Assembly: GCA_002747435.1 (NCBI GenBank) | Contig: PDPH01000048.1 | Span: 62,001 to 126,000 of the forward strand | Reading direction: 5' to 3' | Source: Pseudomonadota bacterium | Lineage (GTDB): Bacteria > Pseudomonadota > Gammaproteobacteria > Thiotrichales > Thiotrichaceae | Length of the DNA: 64,000 nt | Part shown: one piece after another, positions 7,854 through 17,566 of the stretch | How the letters are laid out: each line of letters opens with the position of its first letter | Position numbering within the stretch: the first letter of the stretch is position 1 | Program-made: the position numbers and the translations under genes | Notes under the pieces: generated by a model | Seen by the model: only the letters and a program-made list of their open reading frames with translations | Told to the model about the DNA's origin: nothing | The model's database searches: none

Positions 7854-9554
7854 TCACTTATGGCGGGCATGACTGGTTTGCGTGATTGAGCGTTGATTTA
7901 GCAAGCTGTATATTAAGACGATTGTTCCAATGCTTCCTGTGATTAAGCTGATGGGTGCAATGCCCATAATTAGGGGAAGTAGCTCTGAATCAGCACCAAG
8001 AAAGGCAATAATCAAGAGTAAAGCACCGAAAAGGCTGAGGCGTGTATTACTTTGGGCGTGGGCGATTTCTCGGCGTAGGTTTTCAATTTGTTGCGATTCC
8101 CACTGCATTTTTAGTTTACCTGCCTCTGTCTGTTTGGCAATATCGTACAGTAAGTTGGGCATATAAGGCATAGTTTCTATCATTCTAGGTAAATTATCTT
8201 TAAAGCCATTTAATAAAGCGCGGAAGCCAACTTGTTTATCCATCCAGTTTTCCAGAAAAGGTTTGGCCGTTGCCCATAAATCCAAATCGGGATAAAGCTG
8301 CCGCCCTAAGCCTTCAATATTTAATAGTGTTTTTTGTAATAAAACCAACTGGGGCTGTACTTCCATGTCAAAGCGTCGTGCCACTTGAAATAAGCGCATT
8401 AGGAAAAAACCAAAAGAAATGTCTTTGAGTGGCAGATTAAAAATAGGCTCGCTGACGGTGCGAATAGCTGCTTCAAACTCATCGACACGTGTAGTGGCTG
8501 AAACCCAGCCAGAAGCAACATGCAGTTTAGCAACGCGCTTATAGTCACGGTTAAAAAAAGCATGAAAGTTTTCTGCTAAATAGCGTTTATCCTCGGGCGA
8601 TAATGTTCCCACAATACCAAAGTCAACCGCCATATATTGTGGCTCATTGGGGGGAGCGGGATTGACAAAAATATTACCCGGGTGCATATCAGCATGAAAG
8701 AAGTTGTGAATAAACACTTGGGTGAAAAAAGTTTCCACACCGAGTTCAGCTAAACGTTTGAAATTAATCTTGGCTGCTTTGAGTTCATCTATATTGCCCA
8801 TCGGTATGCCATAAATACGCTCCATGACCATGACATTTTTATGAGTGTAGCGCCAGTAGACCTCCGGTATGTACAGCATGGGATTGTTTTCAAAATTATG
8901 GCGTAATTGGCTGGCATTCGCCGCTTCTCGCACTAAATCCAATTCATCGAGAATATTTTTTTCGTATTCACTGACGACTTCAACAGGGCGTAAACGCCGT
9001 CCCTCTCGCCAGTGACGTTGTATTAAGTGAGCAATGATGTACATCAGCTCTAAATCTTGGCGAATGGTCTTGTCAATATGAGGGCGCAGCACTTTGACGA
9101 CAACATTTTTTCCATCCCACAATTGGGCGGCATGAACTTGCGCAATGGAAGCAGAAGCCATCGCTTCGGCTTCAAAATATTTAAAGACTTCTGTGACCGG
9201 CTTGCCTAGCGCTTTTTCGACTAATTCACGTGCTTCATTGCTAGCAAAAGGTGGAACCCGATCTTGTAAGCGTGCCAATTCTTGTGCAATATCAGGGGGC
9301 ATAAGGTCGCGGCGGGTGGAAAGCATTTGCCCGAATTTAATAAAAATAGGACCTAACTCTTCCAATGTGAGCCGAATGCGTTCACCGCGAGAGCGCTCTT
9401 GGACTTTTTTGCGCCAATTCCAAGGAGCGAGATAATATAAAAAAGCCATTGGACGCATGAACGGAATAGAAAAAACAAGCTCATCCAAGCCATGCCTAAT
9501 AAACACACGGCCTATCGTCCACAAACGTAGCAAGCGGGTAATGGATTTCATCAT
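7854..9554 (-). CDS. ubiB: Ubiquinone biosynthesis ATPase/kinase-like protein UbiB
   Basis: 566 residues. The ABC1/ADCK-family fold has the signature K-x-G-Q ([13 protein letters not shown], about 72), the Ala-rich nucleotide loop ([11 protein letters not shown]), the V-V-V-K-V lysine, H-A-D-M-H-P-G-N and D-F-G metal motifs, and two C-terminal transmembrane helices. Atypical kinase/ATPase needed for coenzyme Q assembly at the inner membrane. In enterobacteria ubiE-ubiJ-ubiB form one operon. Here the same order and strand survive, but other genes separate them. Family assignment is certain. Confidence 0.95.
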   Translation of the reverse strand: MMKSITRLLRLWTIGRVFIRHGLDELVFSIPFMRPMAFLYYLAPWNWRKKVQERSRGERIRLTLEELGPIFIKFGQMLSTRRDLMPPDIAQELARLQDRVPPFASNEARELVEKALGKPVTEVFKYFEAEAMASASIAQVHAAQLWDGKNVVVKVLRPHIDKTIRQDLELMYIIAHLIQRHWREGRRLRPVEVVSEYEKNILDELDLVREAANASQLRHNFENNPMLYIPEVYWRYTHKNVMVMERIYGIPMGNIDELKAAKINFKRLAELGVETFFTQVFIHNFFHADMHPGNIFVNPAPPNEPQYMAVDFGIVGTLSPEDKRYLAENFHAFFNRDYKRVAKLHVASGWVSATTRVDEFEAAIRTVSEPIFNLPLKDISFGFFLMRLFQVARRFDMEVQPQLVLLQKTLLNIEGLGRQLYPDLDLWATAKPFLENWMDKQVGFRALLNGFKDNLPRMIETMPYMPNLLYDIAKQTEAGKLKMQWESQQIENLRREIAHAQSNTRLSLFGALLLIIAFLGADSELLPLIMGIAPISLITGSIGTIVLIYSLLNQRSITQTSHARHK

Positions 9555-9605
9555 GAGATTAAATCATTGGGGTGAAAATCAAGCTATAGAATCAAACTAT
9601 GGATT

Positions 9606-10172
9606 TTACCACATGAGGTCATCTGGAATCTTGAAATCTGCGTAAGGATCGTCCTCTTCTGCCAAGGGCTGTGCGTGACGTGTATTAGCCACCAGTACAC
9701 AATGTGTATCGCGTTGGGTAATTTTTTCTGCAATTTGACGAGGAACAAGCTCATAATTTTCATCCAGTTTGACCAGTGCAATCATGCCATCAGCTAGTTG
9801 CTCATGCAGTTTATCAGTTAGCAAAATACGCTTGACTTTATTATGGTCTGCAAACTGGTAAGGGATTTCCCCTTGGCGATAATCAATGCGATTGAGATTA
9901 ATTAACTGTCTGATTTGTGCTTGAATGGCACGCTGTTCAGCTGCTTCACGTTGCTTACGATTCAATGCTTGGGAACGCTCTTTCTGGGTTTGGCGAGCTT
10001 GCTCCACTAATACTTTGGTTTCATCAACGACAAGCTCACCTTGCTTTTTGGCTTTTTTCTGCGCCTTAGCCGTTTTTTGGTGTGTTTTTTTGCGTTGTTC
10101 TTGGGCGGCTTTATTGGCTTTGGATTCGTCAATCAGGCCAGCTTTTAGTAATTGTTCATGTAATGAGCTCAT
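9606..10172 (-). CDS. DUF2058 protein (YaiL-like)
   Basis: 188 residues. The N-terminal half is a highly charged Lys/Gln-rich helix that begins S-S-L-H-E-Q-L-L-K-A-G-L and is typical of DUF2058. The C-terminal half is compact, with the family's F-A-D-H-N-K-V-K-R-I...D-P-Y-A-D-F-K-I-P-D-D-L-M-W ending. The function is unknown. YaiL has been annotated as nucleoprotein- or polynucleotide-associated. The gene lies 51 bp upstream of ubiB on the same strand and may be co-transcribed. Confidence 0.85.
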   Translation of the reverse strand: MSSLHEQLLKAGLIDESKANKAAQEQRKKTHQKTAKAQKKAKKQGELVVDETKVLVEQARQTQKERSQALNRKQREAAEQRAIQAQIRQLINLNRIDYRQGEIPYQFADHNKVKRILLTDKLHEQLADGMIALVKLDENYELVPRQIAEKITQRDTHCVLVANTRHAQPLAEEDDPYADFKIPDDLMW

Positions 10173-10341
10173 GGTATCTATCCGTTGGCAGCTAAAAAGG
10201 AATGTACTGGATGATAGGATTATACATTGCCTGTAAAAGCTTCAGTACGTTTAAATGCTGGACATTGCTATTGGGAAACGCATAATGGGGCACTTTTGAA
10301 CAGGTTTTGGTTAAGACAGCCGTGGGTTCTAGGAGAAAGAT

Positions 10342-10980
10342 ATGATTTCAGCACTGGAAGCCTTGCAGCGCCTGCAAGAGGGAAATCAGCGCTTTGTTCG
10401 AGGTGAAACGTCAACGCAGCCATTGGTGGATAATGAGTATCGCCGCGAATTAGTAGCGGGTCAGTCTCCCATAGCGATTATATTAGGTTGTTCGGATTCA
10501 CGTGTGCCTGCTGAGCTGATTTTTGATATGGCTTTGGGGGAGCTGTTTGTGATTCGTGTAGCCGGTAATATTGTCGCCCCCTCACAAGTGGGTAGTATTG
10601 AGTATGCGGCCGAGCGCTTTGGCACACGTTTGGTGGTAGTCTTGGGGCATTCTCATTGTGGTGCGGTCGCGGCTACCTTGGAACAATTGGAACGCCCTCG
10701 TAGTAATCGCTCGCCTAATCTGAATTCGATCGTGACCCGTATCCAGCCAGCGGTACAAACTTTGCTCGAATCGCCTTTGCGCGAAGACCCTGAAAGCCTG
10801 TTACATTATGCTATTCGCGCTAATGTGCGTGCTTCTACCAATCATTTGCGGCATGGCTCACACATTTTAGAGCAATTAGTGCGTAGTGAGGGTTTACAGA
10901 TTACGGGGGCAGAATATTCTTTGGAAACGGGTGTCGTTAATTTTATTGATGGTGTATCTGAGCATTTTGCTCAAGATTAA
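10342..10980 (+). CDS. Beta-class carbonic anhydrase
   Basis: 212 residues. It interconverts CO2 and bicarbonate. The zinc ligands are C50 (in C-S-D-S-R), H103 and C106 (in G-H-S-H-C-G), with the D52/R54 catalytic dyad. No signal peptide is seen, so it is cytoplasmic. AGGAG lies 8 nt upstream. It is the only plus-strand gene inside the ubi/copper cluster. In an autotroph it would supply bicarbonate for anaplerosis or carbon fixation, but no carboxysome or RuBisCO gene is in view. Confidence 0.93.
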   Translation: MISALEALQRLQEGNQRFVRGETSTQPLVDNEYRRELVAGQSPIAIILGCSDSRVPAELIFDMALGELFVIRVAGNIVAPSQVGSIEYAAERFGTRLVVVLGHSHCGAVAATLEQLERPRSNRSPNLNSIVTRIQPAVQTLLESPLREDPESLLHYAIRANVRASTNHLRHGSHILEQLVRSEGLQITGAEYSLETGVVNFIDGVSEHFAQD

Positions 10981-10989
10981 GCTTTTTTA

Positions 10990-11622
10990 CTAAACTTTTT
11001 TATTTTGTCGATTTGCGACTAGTCGATTGATGCGAGCCGCTAGGCGTTCAGTGTCTAAACGTAAAGTGTCCACTTCATCTTTAAAATATTGTACTTCTAT
11101 ACTGCTGGGTAGTAGGTGGATTTCTTCTTGTAAATACTCTTGCGTATTAAGTGTGAGTGATTGGGTGGTATCTTTGAGCCAATTTTGGGCTGCACGTCCA
11201 GTGCTACCTATTTGATGTGCAGCGGTATCGCCAATACTTTGAGCCAATAGCTCTTCCCAGTCCAAGTTTGCTGAGCGTAGGATGGCACTGAAACGTTCTC
11301 CAGTGCCTAAATCACCTTCAATACGAATACCCTGTTCCAGCATGGCTTTATTGCTATCTTCGGCGGTACTCATGCGCATCAGTGCCAAGGCTGAACCATA
11401 AATGCTTACATCAGGATCAGCGTTGTGATGAGTCATAACACGTATGTCAGTCGATGTAGGCATGAAATACAGTGTTAAAGTGGGTTGGCTGATGTGTAGA
11501 GCAATTAGTTTGCCTTGTAAAGCTTGCAGTTGTTGCAAAGCATCACCATGAGTGCGTGCATCCAGTTTTAACCAGAAATTTAAAGCTTTTTCCAGTAAGG
11601 TACTCAATGCAGTGGCAATCAT
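10990..11622 (-). CDS. ubiJ: Ubiquinone biosynthesis accessory factor UbiJ
   Basis: 210 residues from the ATG at 11622, preferred over a TTG two codons upstream because AAGGAAG sits 7 nt before it. It has an SCP2 lipid-binding domain (about 15-115) followed by a helical tail with a coiled coil (about 165-205), as in UbiJ. UbiJ scaffolds the Ubi complex and binds ubiquinone intermediates. Same strand as ubiE upstream and ubiB downstream. It converges tail-to-tail with the carbonic anhydrase gene. Confidence 0.9.
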   Translation of the reverse strand: MIATALSTLLEKALNFWLKLDARTHGDALQQLQALQGKLIALHISQPTLTLYFMPTSTDIRVMTHHNADPDVSIYGSALALMRMSTAEDSNKAMLEQGIRIEGDLGTGERFSAILRSANLDWEELLAQSIGDTAAHQIGSTGRAAQNWLKDTTQSLTLNTQEYLQEEIHLLPSSIEVQYFKDEVDTLRLDTERLAARINRLVANRQNKKV

Positions 11623-11666
11623 ATTCAAGCTTCCTTTAAGTCATTAGCGGGGCAATACAGTATTTA

Positions 11667-12299
11667 CTACAAAGCTTCACGAATACTGCTGGCAACAGCA
11701 CTTTTATTGGTGTCGTGCGGTAATATTTTGACATATTTACCATCTTTACTCACAACATAACTATTGGACGTATGGTCAATCAGATAAGATAGTGCTGAGT
11801 CGCTGTCAGCTTTAGCGAAAAAAGCACCGTATTGAGCCGCTATCTTTTGAATCGCTTCATTATCAGTTGCGGTCAATCCAATAAAGTTGGGGTGAAAATG
11901 CTTGGCATAGTTCATCAGCTTGTCAGCATGATCCCGATCAGGGTCAACACTGATAAAAATGGCTTGTACCTGGGCTATTTCTTCAGGTGTCAGTTCTTTT
12001 AACCCAGCACCTAAAATACTCAAGGTGGTTGGGCAGACATCAGGACAAGAGGTATAGCCAAAATAAAATAAAACAACCTTGCCTCGAAAGTCACTTAGCT
12101 TGACTGTTTTATCACCCTGAACCAAACTGAAGTCGCCGCCAAACTCTCCAGCCTGTATGGAGACAGGTGTGCCATTTTTATCACTGAATACAGTGGCGCT
12201 ATTATCGGTTTGCGATGAGCTAAACTGTATCGCCGCCAATATACCAACACCAAGAGCCAGTAAGGCTAAAGCTAAAAGAATATATTTGTATTGTTTCAT
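11667..12299 (-). CDS. SCO1/SenC copper chaperone for cytochrome oxidase
   Basis: 210 residues. One N-terminal transmembrane anchor (about 5-25) is followed by a periplasmic thioredoxin fold. The copper motif is C85-P-D-V-C89 with the third ligand H176 in L-I-D-H-T-S. It delivers copper or reduces the CuA site of cytochrome c oxidase. Its ATG overlaps the stop of the PCuAC gene by one base (TAATG), so the two are translationally coupled and form a CuA-assembly pair. Confidence 0.93.
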   Translation of the reverse strand: MKQYKYILLALALLALGVGILAAIQFSSSQTDNSATVFSDKNGTPVSIQAGEFGGDFSLVQGDKTVKLSDFRGKVVLFYFGYTSCPDVCPTTLSILGAGLKELTPEEIAQVQAIFISVDPDRDHADKLMNYAKHFHPNFIGLTATDNEAIQKIAAQYGAFFAKADSDSALSYLIDHTSNSYVVSKDGKYVKILPHDTNKSAVASSIREAL

Positions 12300-12856
12300 T
12301 ACTTCATAATGTCCATGACCGGAGCGACTACCTCCAGCTCACTATTATCTGAAAATTTTAAGGTGATACTTTCACTATCGCCGTTTACAGGCTCTTTGCT
12401 TAAATTAATCAACATAATATGTAGGCCACCCGGCTTTAATTCAGCTTGCCCTTGAGCTGGAATGTCAATTTTGTCGATTTTTTGCATTTTCATGACACCA
12501 CCTTCTTGCATAGTGGTTTCGTGCAACTCAGTAACGCCAGCAATATCTGAGTGTGCAGCGATTAAGGAGACCGTTTGTTGTGTAGGGTTTTTCAGTATCA
12601 TAAAAGCGCCAGTGACAGTTTGTCCGGGAGGAACGGAACGAATGCGTTGCTGATCCACACTGATGAATTCGGCTGCGGTGCTGGCTGCTTTAGTGGCAGG
12701 TATTGAAGCCATAGCCGAGACGGTTTCTGTGGTGGCTTGGTCAGTTTGTGCGTTGGCTGTTGCTGGGTTGGTATCTGTTTTTGTTTGTTCATTGCAAGCT
12801 GTCAAACTCAAAAGCAGTAAACAAGCCATAATAAGATGGGGGCGCAGCGTAATCAT
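12299..12856 (-). CDS. PCu(A)C copper chaperone lipoprotein
   Basis: 185 residues from the ATG at 12856, selected because GGAG lies 6 nt upstream and a lipoprotein signal follows (S-L-T-A-C21). Starts further upstream would bury this signal. The DUF461/PCuAC domain carries the H-x(n)-M...H-x-M copper-binding pattern (L-H-E-T-T-M ... H-I-M). It binds Cu(I) in the periplasm and hands it to the oxidase or to SCO1. The coupled SCO1 gene immediately downstream supports this. Membrane-tethered form rather than soluble. Confidence 0.9.
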   Translation of the reverse strand: MITLRPHLIMACLLLLSLTACNEQTKTDTNPATANAQTDQATTETVSAMASIPATKAASTAAEFISVDQQRIRSVPPGQTVTGAFMILKNPTQQTVSLIAAHSDIAGVTELHETTMQEGGVMKMQKIDKIDIPAQGQAELKPGGLHIMLINLSKEPVNGDSESITLKFSDNSELEVVAPVMDIMK

Positions 12857-13028
12857 GAGGTGCTCCAGTAGGCATTTTTTCATAGAAAAATAATTTAGTA
12901 CAGGATACTGCTTGAGATGGCTCATTGAAAGTACTTGCATCCAATTAGCAGCTTTTAGCGTAATGTGCATAAAGCTGCTGTTTTGCTAGCGATACTATTG
13001 GGTGAGCGAATGTACTGCCAAGCCAAGG

Positions 13029-13781
13029 CTAAAATTTAAAGCCCTTGTGCAATGCGACTATACCGCCTGTCAGATTATTATAACTGACCCGCTCAAAACC
13101 TGCCGCTTCCATCATGGTCTTCAAGGTATTCTGATCTGGGTGCATACGAATGGATTCAGCCAGATAACGATAGCTGTCCGTATCATTGGCAATTAGCTTA
13201 CCCATAACAGGCAGTACCCGAAACGAGTATTGATCATAAACGGACGATAAACCTGGTAAAACAGGCTTAGAAAACTCCAATACCAGCAAGCGACCACTTG
13301 GTTTGAGTACTCGGAACATGGAGCGTAATGCGGCATCTTTGTCTGTCACATTGCGCAAGCCAAAAGCGATGGTAATCACATCAAACTGTTTGTCTGCAAA
13401 GGGCAGGCATTCCGCATTGGCTTGAACATACTCAATGTTGCCAGCAATACCTTGATCTGTCAGGCGTTTGCGGCCATTTTCCAGCATGGAGGCGTTAATA
13501 TCAGATAAGATTACTTTACCCTTTTCTCCTACCCTTTTAGCAAATTGCGCAGCAAGATCGCCAGTACCGCCAGCGAGGTCAAGAATACTTTGACCTGCTT
13601 TAGCGTCCGCAGCCTGAATTGTGTAGCGTTTCCACAGCCGGTGTATCCCAAATGACATTACGTCGTTCATTAGGTCGTATTTGTCGGCTACTGAATGAAA
13701 TACCTCCGCGACTCGACTAGCTTTATCTTTAACGGGAACTTGCTTATAACCAAAATGGGTTGTTTGTTCCTGATCCATCAT
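13029..13781 (-). CDS. ubiE: Ubiquinone/menaquinone C-methyltransferase UbiE
   Basis: 250 residues, normal length. A SAM-dependent methyltransferase with motif [12 protein letters not shown] and the UbiE signatures [17 protein letters not shown] and [12 protein letters not shown] at the end. It C-methylates demethylmenaquinone and 2-polyprenyl-6-methoxybenzoquinol. Start of the dispersed minus-strand ubiE...ubiJ...ubiB series, with the copper pair inserted directly after it. Confidence 0.96.
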   Translation of the reverse strand: MMDQEQTTHFGYKQVPVKDKASRVAEVFHSVADKYDLMNDVMSFGIHRLWKRYTIQAADAKAGQSILDLAGGTGDLAAQFAKRVGEKGKVILSDINASMLENGRKRLTDQGIAGNIEYVQANAECLPFADKQFDVITIAFGLRNVTDKDAALRSMFRVLKPSGRLLVLEFSKPVLPGLSSVYDQYSFRVLPVMGKLIANDTDSYRYLAESIRMHPDQNTLKTMMEAAGFERVSYNNLTGGIVALHKGFKF

Positions 13782-13851
13782 TTCGTTGTCCTGAAATTCT
13801 TGTTGGGATAACGCAGTTTAGCAGCTAAAGGCTCTACGTGGAGACAGAGAC

Positions 13852-14991
13852 ATGAAAAAAGTAATGATAGGCGTTGGTCTGGGGCTGGTGACGGTTTCTC
13901 AGGCACAAGCCGGATACAGTGCCAATACTATGCCTGGAAATTATACAGGCTACAACGGTGCTTACTCTGGTTATTCTGGAAATGTACGGGTTGTTCCCGT
14001 CAGTGGGACTGTGAATAGTCCAGTGGTTGTGGCACAACCGCGCCGCCGTTTTGCATCCCAACCAGCCCCCATCTTTGCGCAACAAACCGCTCCAGCCTAT
14101 TCGCAGCAAACCGCACCTGCTTATTCCCAACAGACTGCGCAACAAGTCGTACAGCCTGTTGCAGTACAACCTAGTGTACAGCAGACGCGAGTAGGCTATG
14201 AGTATACTGATGTGGTGACAGTGGAAGAGGTCGCGGTGCAAGCCCAGCCTAGAACTCCTCGACCTAGAACGATTGTACCAAGCCGGCCTCGTACTGTAGT
14301 TCAACAAGGTCATTGTTGCTCCAGCAATAATGACGCTGCGCAACAACAAGCGGCTCAACGTGCTCGCTTGCTACAACAACAGAAAATAAGGCAACAACGT
14401 CAGCTTCAGCAACAACGTCAACAGCAAGAAGCACGCCGCCGTGCAGCTGCTCAACGGAAACAGCAAGCTTTGCAACGTCAGCGTCAGTTAGCTGCTCAGC
14501 GCCAAGCGGCTCAACAACAGCAGCAGCGTTTACAGCAGCAAGCCTTGCAACGTCAGCGTCAAATGGAAGCAAAGCGTCGTGCAGCCGCTCAACAACAGCA
14601 ACAAGCTCAACAGCGCCAGCGTCAGCTAGCCGCACAGCGCCAAGCTAGGCAAAAACAGTTGGCATTACAAAAGCAACGCCAGTTAGCTGCACAACGTCGT
14701 GCTGCGCAACAGCGCCAACAAGTTAGTAGTCATTGTGCACCTTGCCATGGCGGTGGCTGGCAGCGTGGTTCAACTGTACAAGTCAATACCCAGCGTACTG
14801 TGGTAAACCAGCAGCCTCGTTCTAGTTCTGCATATACCCACTACAGTGAGCCAGTGTATACCACGACGATAGAGCCAGCCGTTGCTCCACAATATGTAGC
14901 ACAACAAACAGCACCTACGTTTTGGGGACAACAAGCTGTCGGTCAACAGGTCACTAGCCAGCAAGTAACTGGCCAACAGGTTACTCATTAA
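13852..14991 (+). CDS. Secreted Gln/Arg/Ala-rich coiled-coil protein, unknown function
   Basis: 379 residues. GGAG lies 8 nt before the ATG. A signal peptide (about 1-20, ending AQA) is followed by a Gly/Tyr-rich stretch, repeats of SQQTAPAY type, then about 130 residues (165-290) of QQRQ/AAQRR-rich helix likely to form a long coiled coil. The coil is bracketed by Cys-containing segments: H-C-C-S-S-N-N-D before it and H-C295-A-P-C298-H299 after it. The C-terminus repeats Q-Q-V-T. I recognise no domain. The Cys pairs may crosslink coils. The C-A-P-C-H string fits a haem c motif but nothing else suggests a cytochrome. An envelope or extracellular structural role is a guess. Confidence 0.7.
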   Translation: MKKVMIGVGLGLVTVSQAQAGYSANTMPGNYTGYNGAYSGYSGNVRVVPVSGTVNSPVVVAQPRRRFASQPAPIFAQQTAPAYSQQTAPAYSQQTAQQVVQPVAVQPSVQQTRVGYEYTDVVTVEEVAVQAQPRTPRPRTIVPSRPRTVVQQGHCCSSNNDAAQQQAAQRARLLQQQKIRQQRQLQQQRQQQEARRRAAAQRKQQALQRQRQLAAQRQAAQQQQQRLQQQALQRQRQMEAKRRAAAQQQQQAQQRQRQLAAQRQARQKQLALQKQRQLAAQRRAAQQRQQVSSHCAPCHGGGWQRGSTVQVNTQRTVVNQQPRSSSAYTHYSEPVYTTTIEPAVAPQYVAQQTAPTFWGQQAVGQQVTSQQVTGQQVTH

Positions 14992-15001
14992 GTTAACAGC
15001 T

Positions 15002-15313
15002 TTAGAAACTCGCTAGTTTAATGACTGAATAAGCTGGTGTTTCATAAGGGTGGCTTTGTATTAAGGCAGCAATCGCTGCCTTGATATATTCATCCGCGCA
15101 GACTAATTCCACGCGATATTCTGCAACAGTTTCTACTTGATGGGTGTTGCCAAGAAAAGGGTGACTCCCCTCTAATGGCCTAAACTGACCTGTACCCAAA
15201 CAGACCCACGCACAACGGTCGTATGAGCCTATTTTCCCTGCTCCTGCCTCGAATATAGCTTGTTTTACAGCCTTTAAATGAGATTCAGGGACATAAAATG
15301 TTATCTGATACAT
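15002..15313 (-). CDS. NIF3-like/YqfO C-terminal-domain family small protein
   Basis: 103 residues. It is a stand-alone copy of the PII/CutA-like domain found inserted in NIF3/YqfO proteins. The hallmarks are Y-V-P-E-S-H (start), G-A-G-K-I-G-S-Y-D-x-C-x-W, G-T-G-Q-F-R-P, G-N-T-H-Q-V-E and S-H-P-Y-E-T-P-A-Y. Probably a trimeric or oligomeric cytoplasmic protein whose biochemical role is unknown. It converges on the Gln-rich protein gene with 10 bp between them. Confidence 0.8.
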   Translation of the reverse strand: MYQITFYVPESHLKAVKQAIFEAGAGKIGSYDRCAWVCLGTGQFRPLEGSHPFLGNTHQVETVAEYRVELVCADEYIKAAIAALIQSHPYETPAYSVIKLASF

Positions 15314-15346
15314 AAACTTCCGCTACAAACATTTATAGAGAAGCTA

Positions 15347-16225
15347 TCAGTGTGGCGCAAAGAGTGAAAAACTAAAAGGTATTACCAGTGGATAGAACAC
15401 CATTGCAACATAGCCAGCCATGCTGAGCCAAGGGCCAAACGGCATAGGAATGCTTTCACGATGACGGCGAATTAGCATTAAACCTAATCCGAAAACAGCG
15501 CCAAAAGCAGCTGAGCAAAAAATAACAAAAGGCAAAACCTGCCAACCACCCCACGCCCCCAGAGCAGCTAGTAGCTTGAAGTCACCGTATCCCATGCCTT
15601 CTTTGCCAGTGACCAGTTTGAATAACCAGTAAACGCTCCACAGCGCCAAATAACCAAATACGGCACCCATAACGCTGTCTTCCAGAGAAACAAACAGAGC
15701 ATTCATATTTAATAATAAACCTGCCCAGAGCAGTGGGTAGGTCAATTTATCTGGAAGTAGCATGGTTTTAGCATCAATCATAAACAAAGCGACTAATGTC
15801 CAGGTAAAAAGTAGTAAGGCTAAGGTTTGCAGGCTAAAGCCATAGTACCAAGCAACAATGACTGAAAGTAGGGCGGTACAGAATTCAACCAGTGGATACT
15901 GAATGGAAATAGGCGTTTTACAGTCTGAGCATTTTCCGCCTAAAAACAAGTAGCTAAGCACGGGAATGTTTTCTAGTGCTGTAATCTTATGCCCGCAAGT
16001 AGGACATTGTGAACGTGGCACTATAAGATTGAAAGTCCCCGTTTCTGGCAGAACACCATCTTGTCCAGCTAATAACTCAGTACATTCATGTTTCCACTCA
16101 CGCTCAAGCATAACTGGTAAACGATGAATGACTACATTGAGAAAGCTGCCTATGAGCAGTGACATCAGACCTACACAACTCATTAACCAAGCTGGGCTTT
16201 CTTTTAATAAAGTGACAATATCCAC
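15347..16225 (-). CDS. pilD: Prepilin peptidase/N-methyltransferase PilD
   Basis: 292 residues from the GTG at 16225, one base after the pilC stop. GGAG lies about 12 nt upstream inside pilC. A longer frame into pilC is rejected. It cleaves type IV prepilin leaders and N-methylates the new N-terminus. Features: a zinc-binding cytoplasmic loop with two C-x-x-C pairs (C-P-T-C-G and C-S-D-C), about seven to eight transmembrane helices, and catalytic Asp in M-I-D-A-K-T-M and G-Y-G-D-F-K. Last gene of the pilB-pilC-pilD operon. Confidence 0.95.
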   Translation of the reverse strand: MDIVTLLKESPAWLMSCVGLMSLLIGSFLNVVIHRLPVMLEREWKHECTELLAGQDGVLPETGTFNLIVPRSQCPTCGHKITALENIPVLSYLFLGGKCSDCKTPISIQYPLVEFCTALLSVIVAWYYGFSLQTLALLLFTWTLVALFMIDAKTMLLPDKLTYPLLWAGLLLNMNALFVSLEDSVMGAVFGYLALWSVYWLFKLVTGKEGMGYGDFKLLAALGAWGGWQVLPFVIFCSAAFGAVFGLGLMLIRRHRESIPMPFGPWLSMAGYVAMVFYPLVIPFSFSLFAPH

Positions 16226-16226
16226 G

Positions 16227-17477
16227 TTAGACGACCGCTCCAAGTTTGAAAATAGGCAGGTACATGGCAATGACTAGGCCACCAACTACAATACCTAATA
16301 CAGCCATGATAAGTGGTTCGATTTGTTTGGATAAAGTATCGACTAGCTCATCAACTCTTTCCTCATAATAGTCAGCTACTTTACTTAACATTTCTTCTAA
16401 GCGCCCAGATTCTTCACCAATTCGGGTCATTTGAATAACTAGGTTAGGAAAAATTTGTGAGGTTTGCATGGCAATATTAAGCTGTAGACCTTGCGCAGTG
16501 TCGTCTTTCATACGCATAGTCGCTTCGTAAAATAATATATTGCCTGTGCTTCCTGCGACGGAGTCCATTGCTTCTACAATAGGCACGCCTGCTGCAAACA
16601 TGGTAGACAAAGTACGGCTAAATCTTGCTATCGCTGATTCTTCTAGAATAGGCCCAATAATAGGTAGTTTGAGTGACAGTCTATCTATAAATCGATTGAA
16701 AGCTTTGGAGCGTTTCATTGCGAGATTGAATGTATAGATAAAAGTAACTATACCCAATAAAGGCATCCACCAATATTTTTGTAACCATTCAGATAAATTG
16801 ATCACCATTTGTGTAAATGCAGGTAAATCAGCACCGAAGCTACTAAATACTTCTTTGAATTGAGGAATGACCCAAATTAAAAGGATTGCTGAGACGACTA
16901 AAGCAGCAATTATAACAATAATAGGGTACATCAATGCTTTCTTTACTTTTCCCTTTAGTGCTTCTGACTTTTCTTTATAGGTTGCCACCTTATCTAGCAT
17001 GGTATCTAGCGTACCTGCTTGTTCTCCTGCTTGAACAAGATTGACGAACAGTTTGTCAAAATACTGAGGGTGTTTTTCCAGAGCCTGTGCAAAACCAGCA
17101 CCACCCTCTATAGTCTCAATCATTTTATCAATGAGTTTGGTCATGGATGGATTGTCTCCACCATTACCTACCATTTGTAAAGATTGAACCATGGGAACAC
17201 CTGAGCGCATCATGGTGGTCATTTGTCTGGCAAAGTGGGCTATATGTGCGGGTTTGATTTTAGGCGCAAATAAAGGTTTGGGTTTTTTATAAATCTTGTT
17301 GGGTTTAATGCCTTGACGGCGTAAGGTGCCGCGCAACCAGTTAGCATTAACTGCTTGAGTTTCACCCTTCATTTTTACCCCATTGCGATTCACACCTTCC
17401 CATACAAACGTATGCATGGGGGGTGTAGCTTTTTGAGAAGCTGCTGACTTTGAAGATTTGGTATGTGTACTAGCCAT
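16227..17477 (-). CDS. pilC: Type IV pilus inner membrane platform protein PilC
   Basis: 416 residues. Two GspF domains (about 85-205 and 290-410), each followed by transmembrane helices. Typical signatures are F-A-R-Q-M-T-T-M-M-R-S-G-V-P and F-S-R-T-L-S-T-M-F-A-A-G-V-P-I-V-E-A. It forms the inner-membrane platform on which PilB and PilT act. Gap of 89 bp after pilB. Couples to pilD. Confidence 0.96.
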   Translation of the reverse strand: MASTHTKSSKSAASQKATPPMHTFVWEGVNRNGVKMKGETQAVNANWLRGTLRRQGIKPNKIYKKPKPLFAPKIKPAHIAHFARQMTTMMRSGVPMVQSLQMVGNGGDNPSMTKLIDKMIETIEGGAGFAQALEKHPQYFDKLFVNLVQAGEQAGTLDTMLDKVATYKEKSEALKGKVKKALMYPIIVIIAALVVSAILLIWVIPQFKEVFSSFGADLPAFTQMVINLSEWLQKYWWMPLLGIVTFIYTFNLAMKRSKAFNRFIDRLSLKLPIIGPILEESAIARFSRTLSTMFAAGVPIVEAMDSVAGSTGNILFYEATMRMKDDTAQGLQLNIAMQTSQIFPNLVIQMTRIGEESGRLEEMLSKVADYYEERVDELVDTLSKQIEPLIMAVLGIVVGGLVIAMYLPIFKLGAVV

Positions 17478-17566
17478 ATCGATTGGGTATCATTGTTATT
17501 ATGGATGATGGGTAAAGTTACCACATATCTGCCTAGATCATAGATGCCGACCAGACAAATGGGAAA

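Noticed and set aside
14264..14635. Minus-strand frame opposite the Gln-rich gene
   Set aside because: Shadow of a repetitive coding region; no start signal or family similarity.
14731..14752. C-A-P-C-H as a cytochrome c haem site
   Set aside because: It stands alone in a low-complexity protein with no distal ligand region or cytochrome fold.
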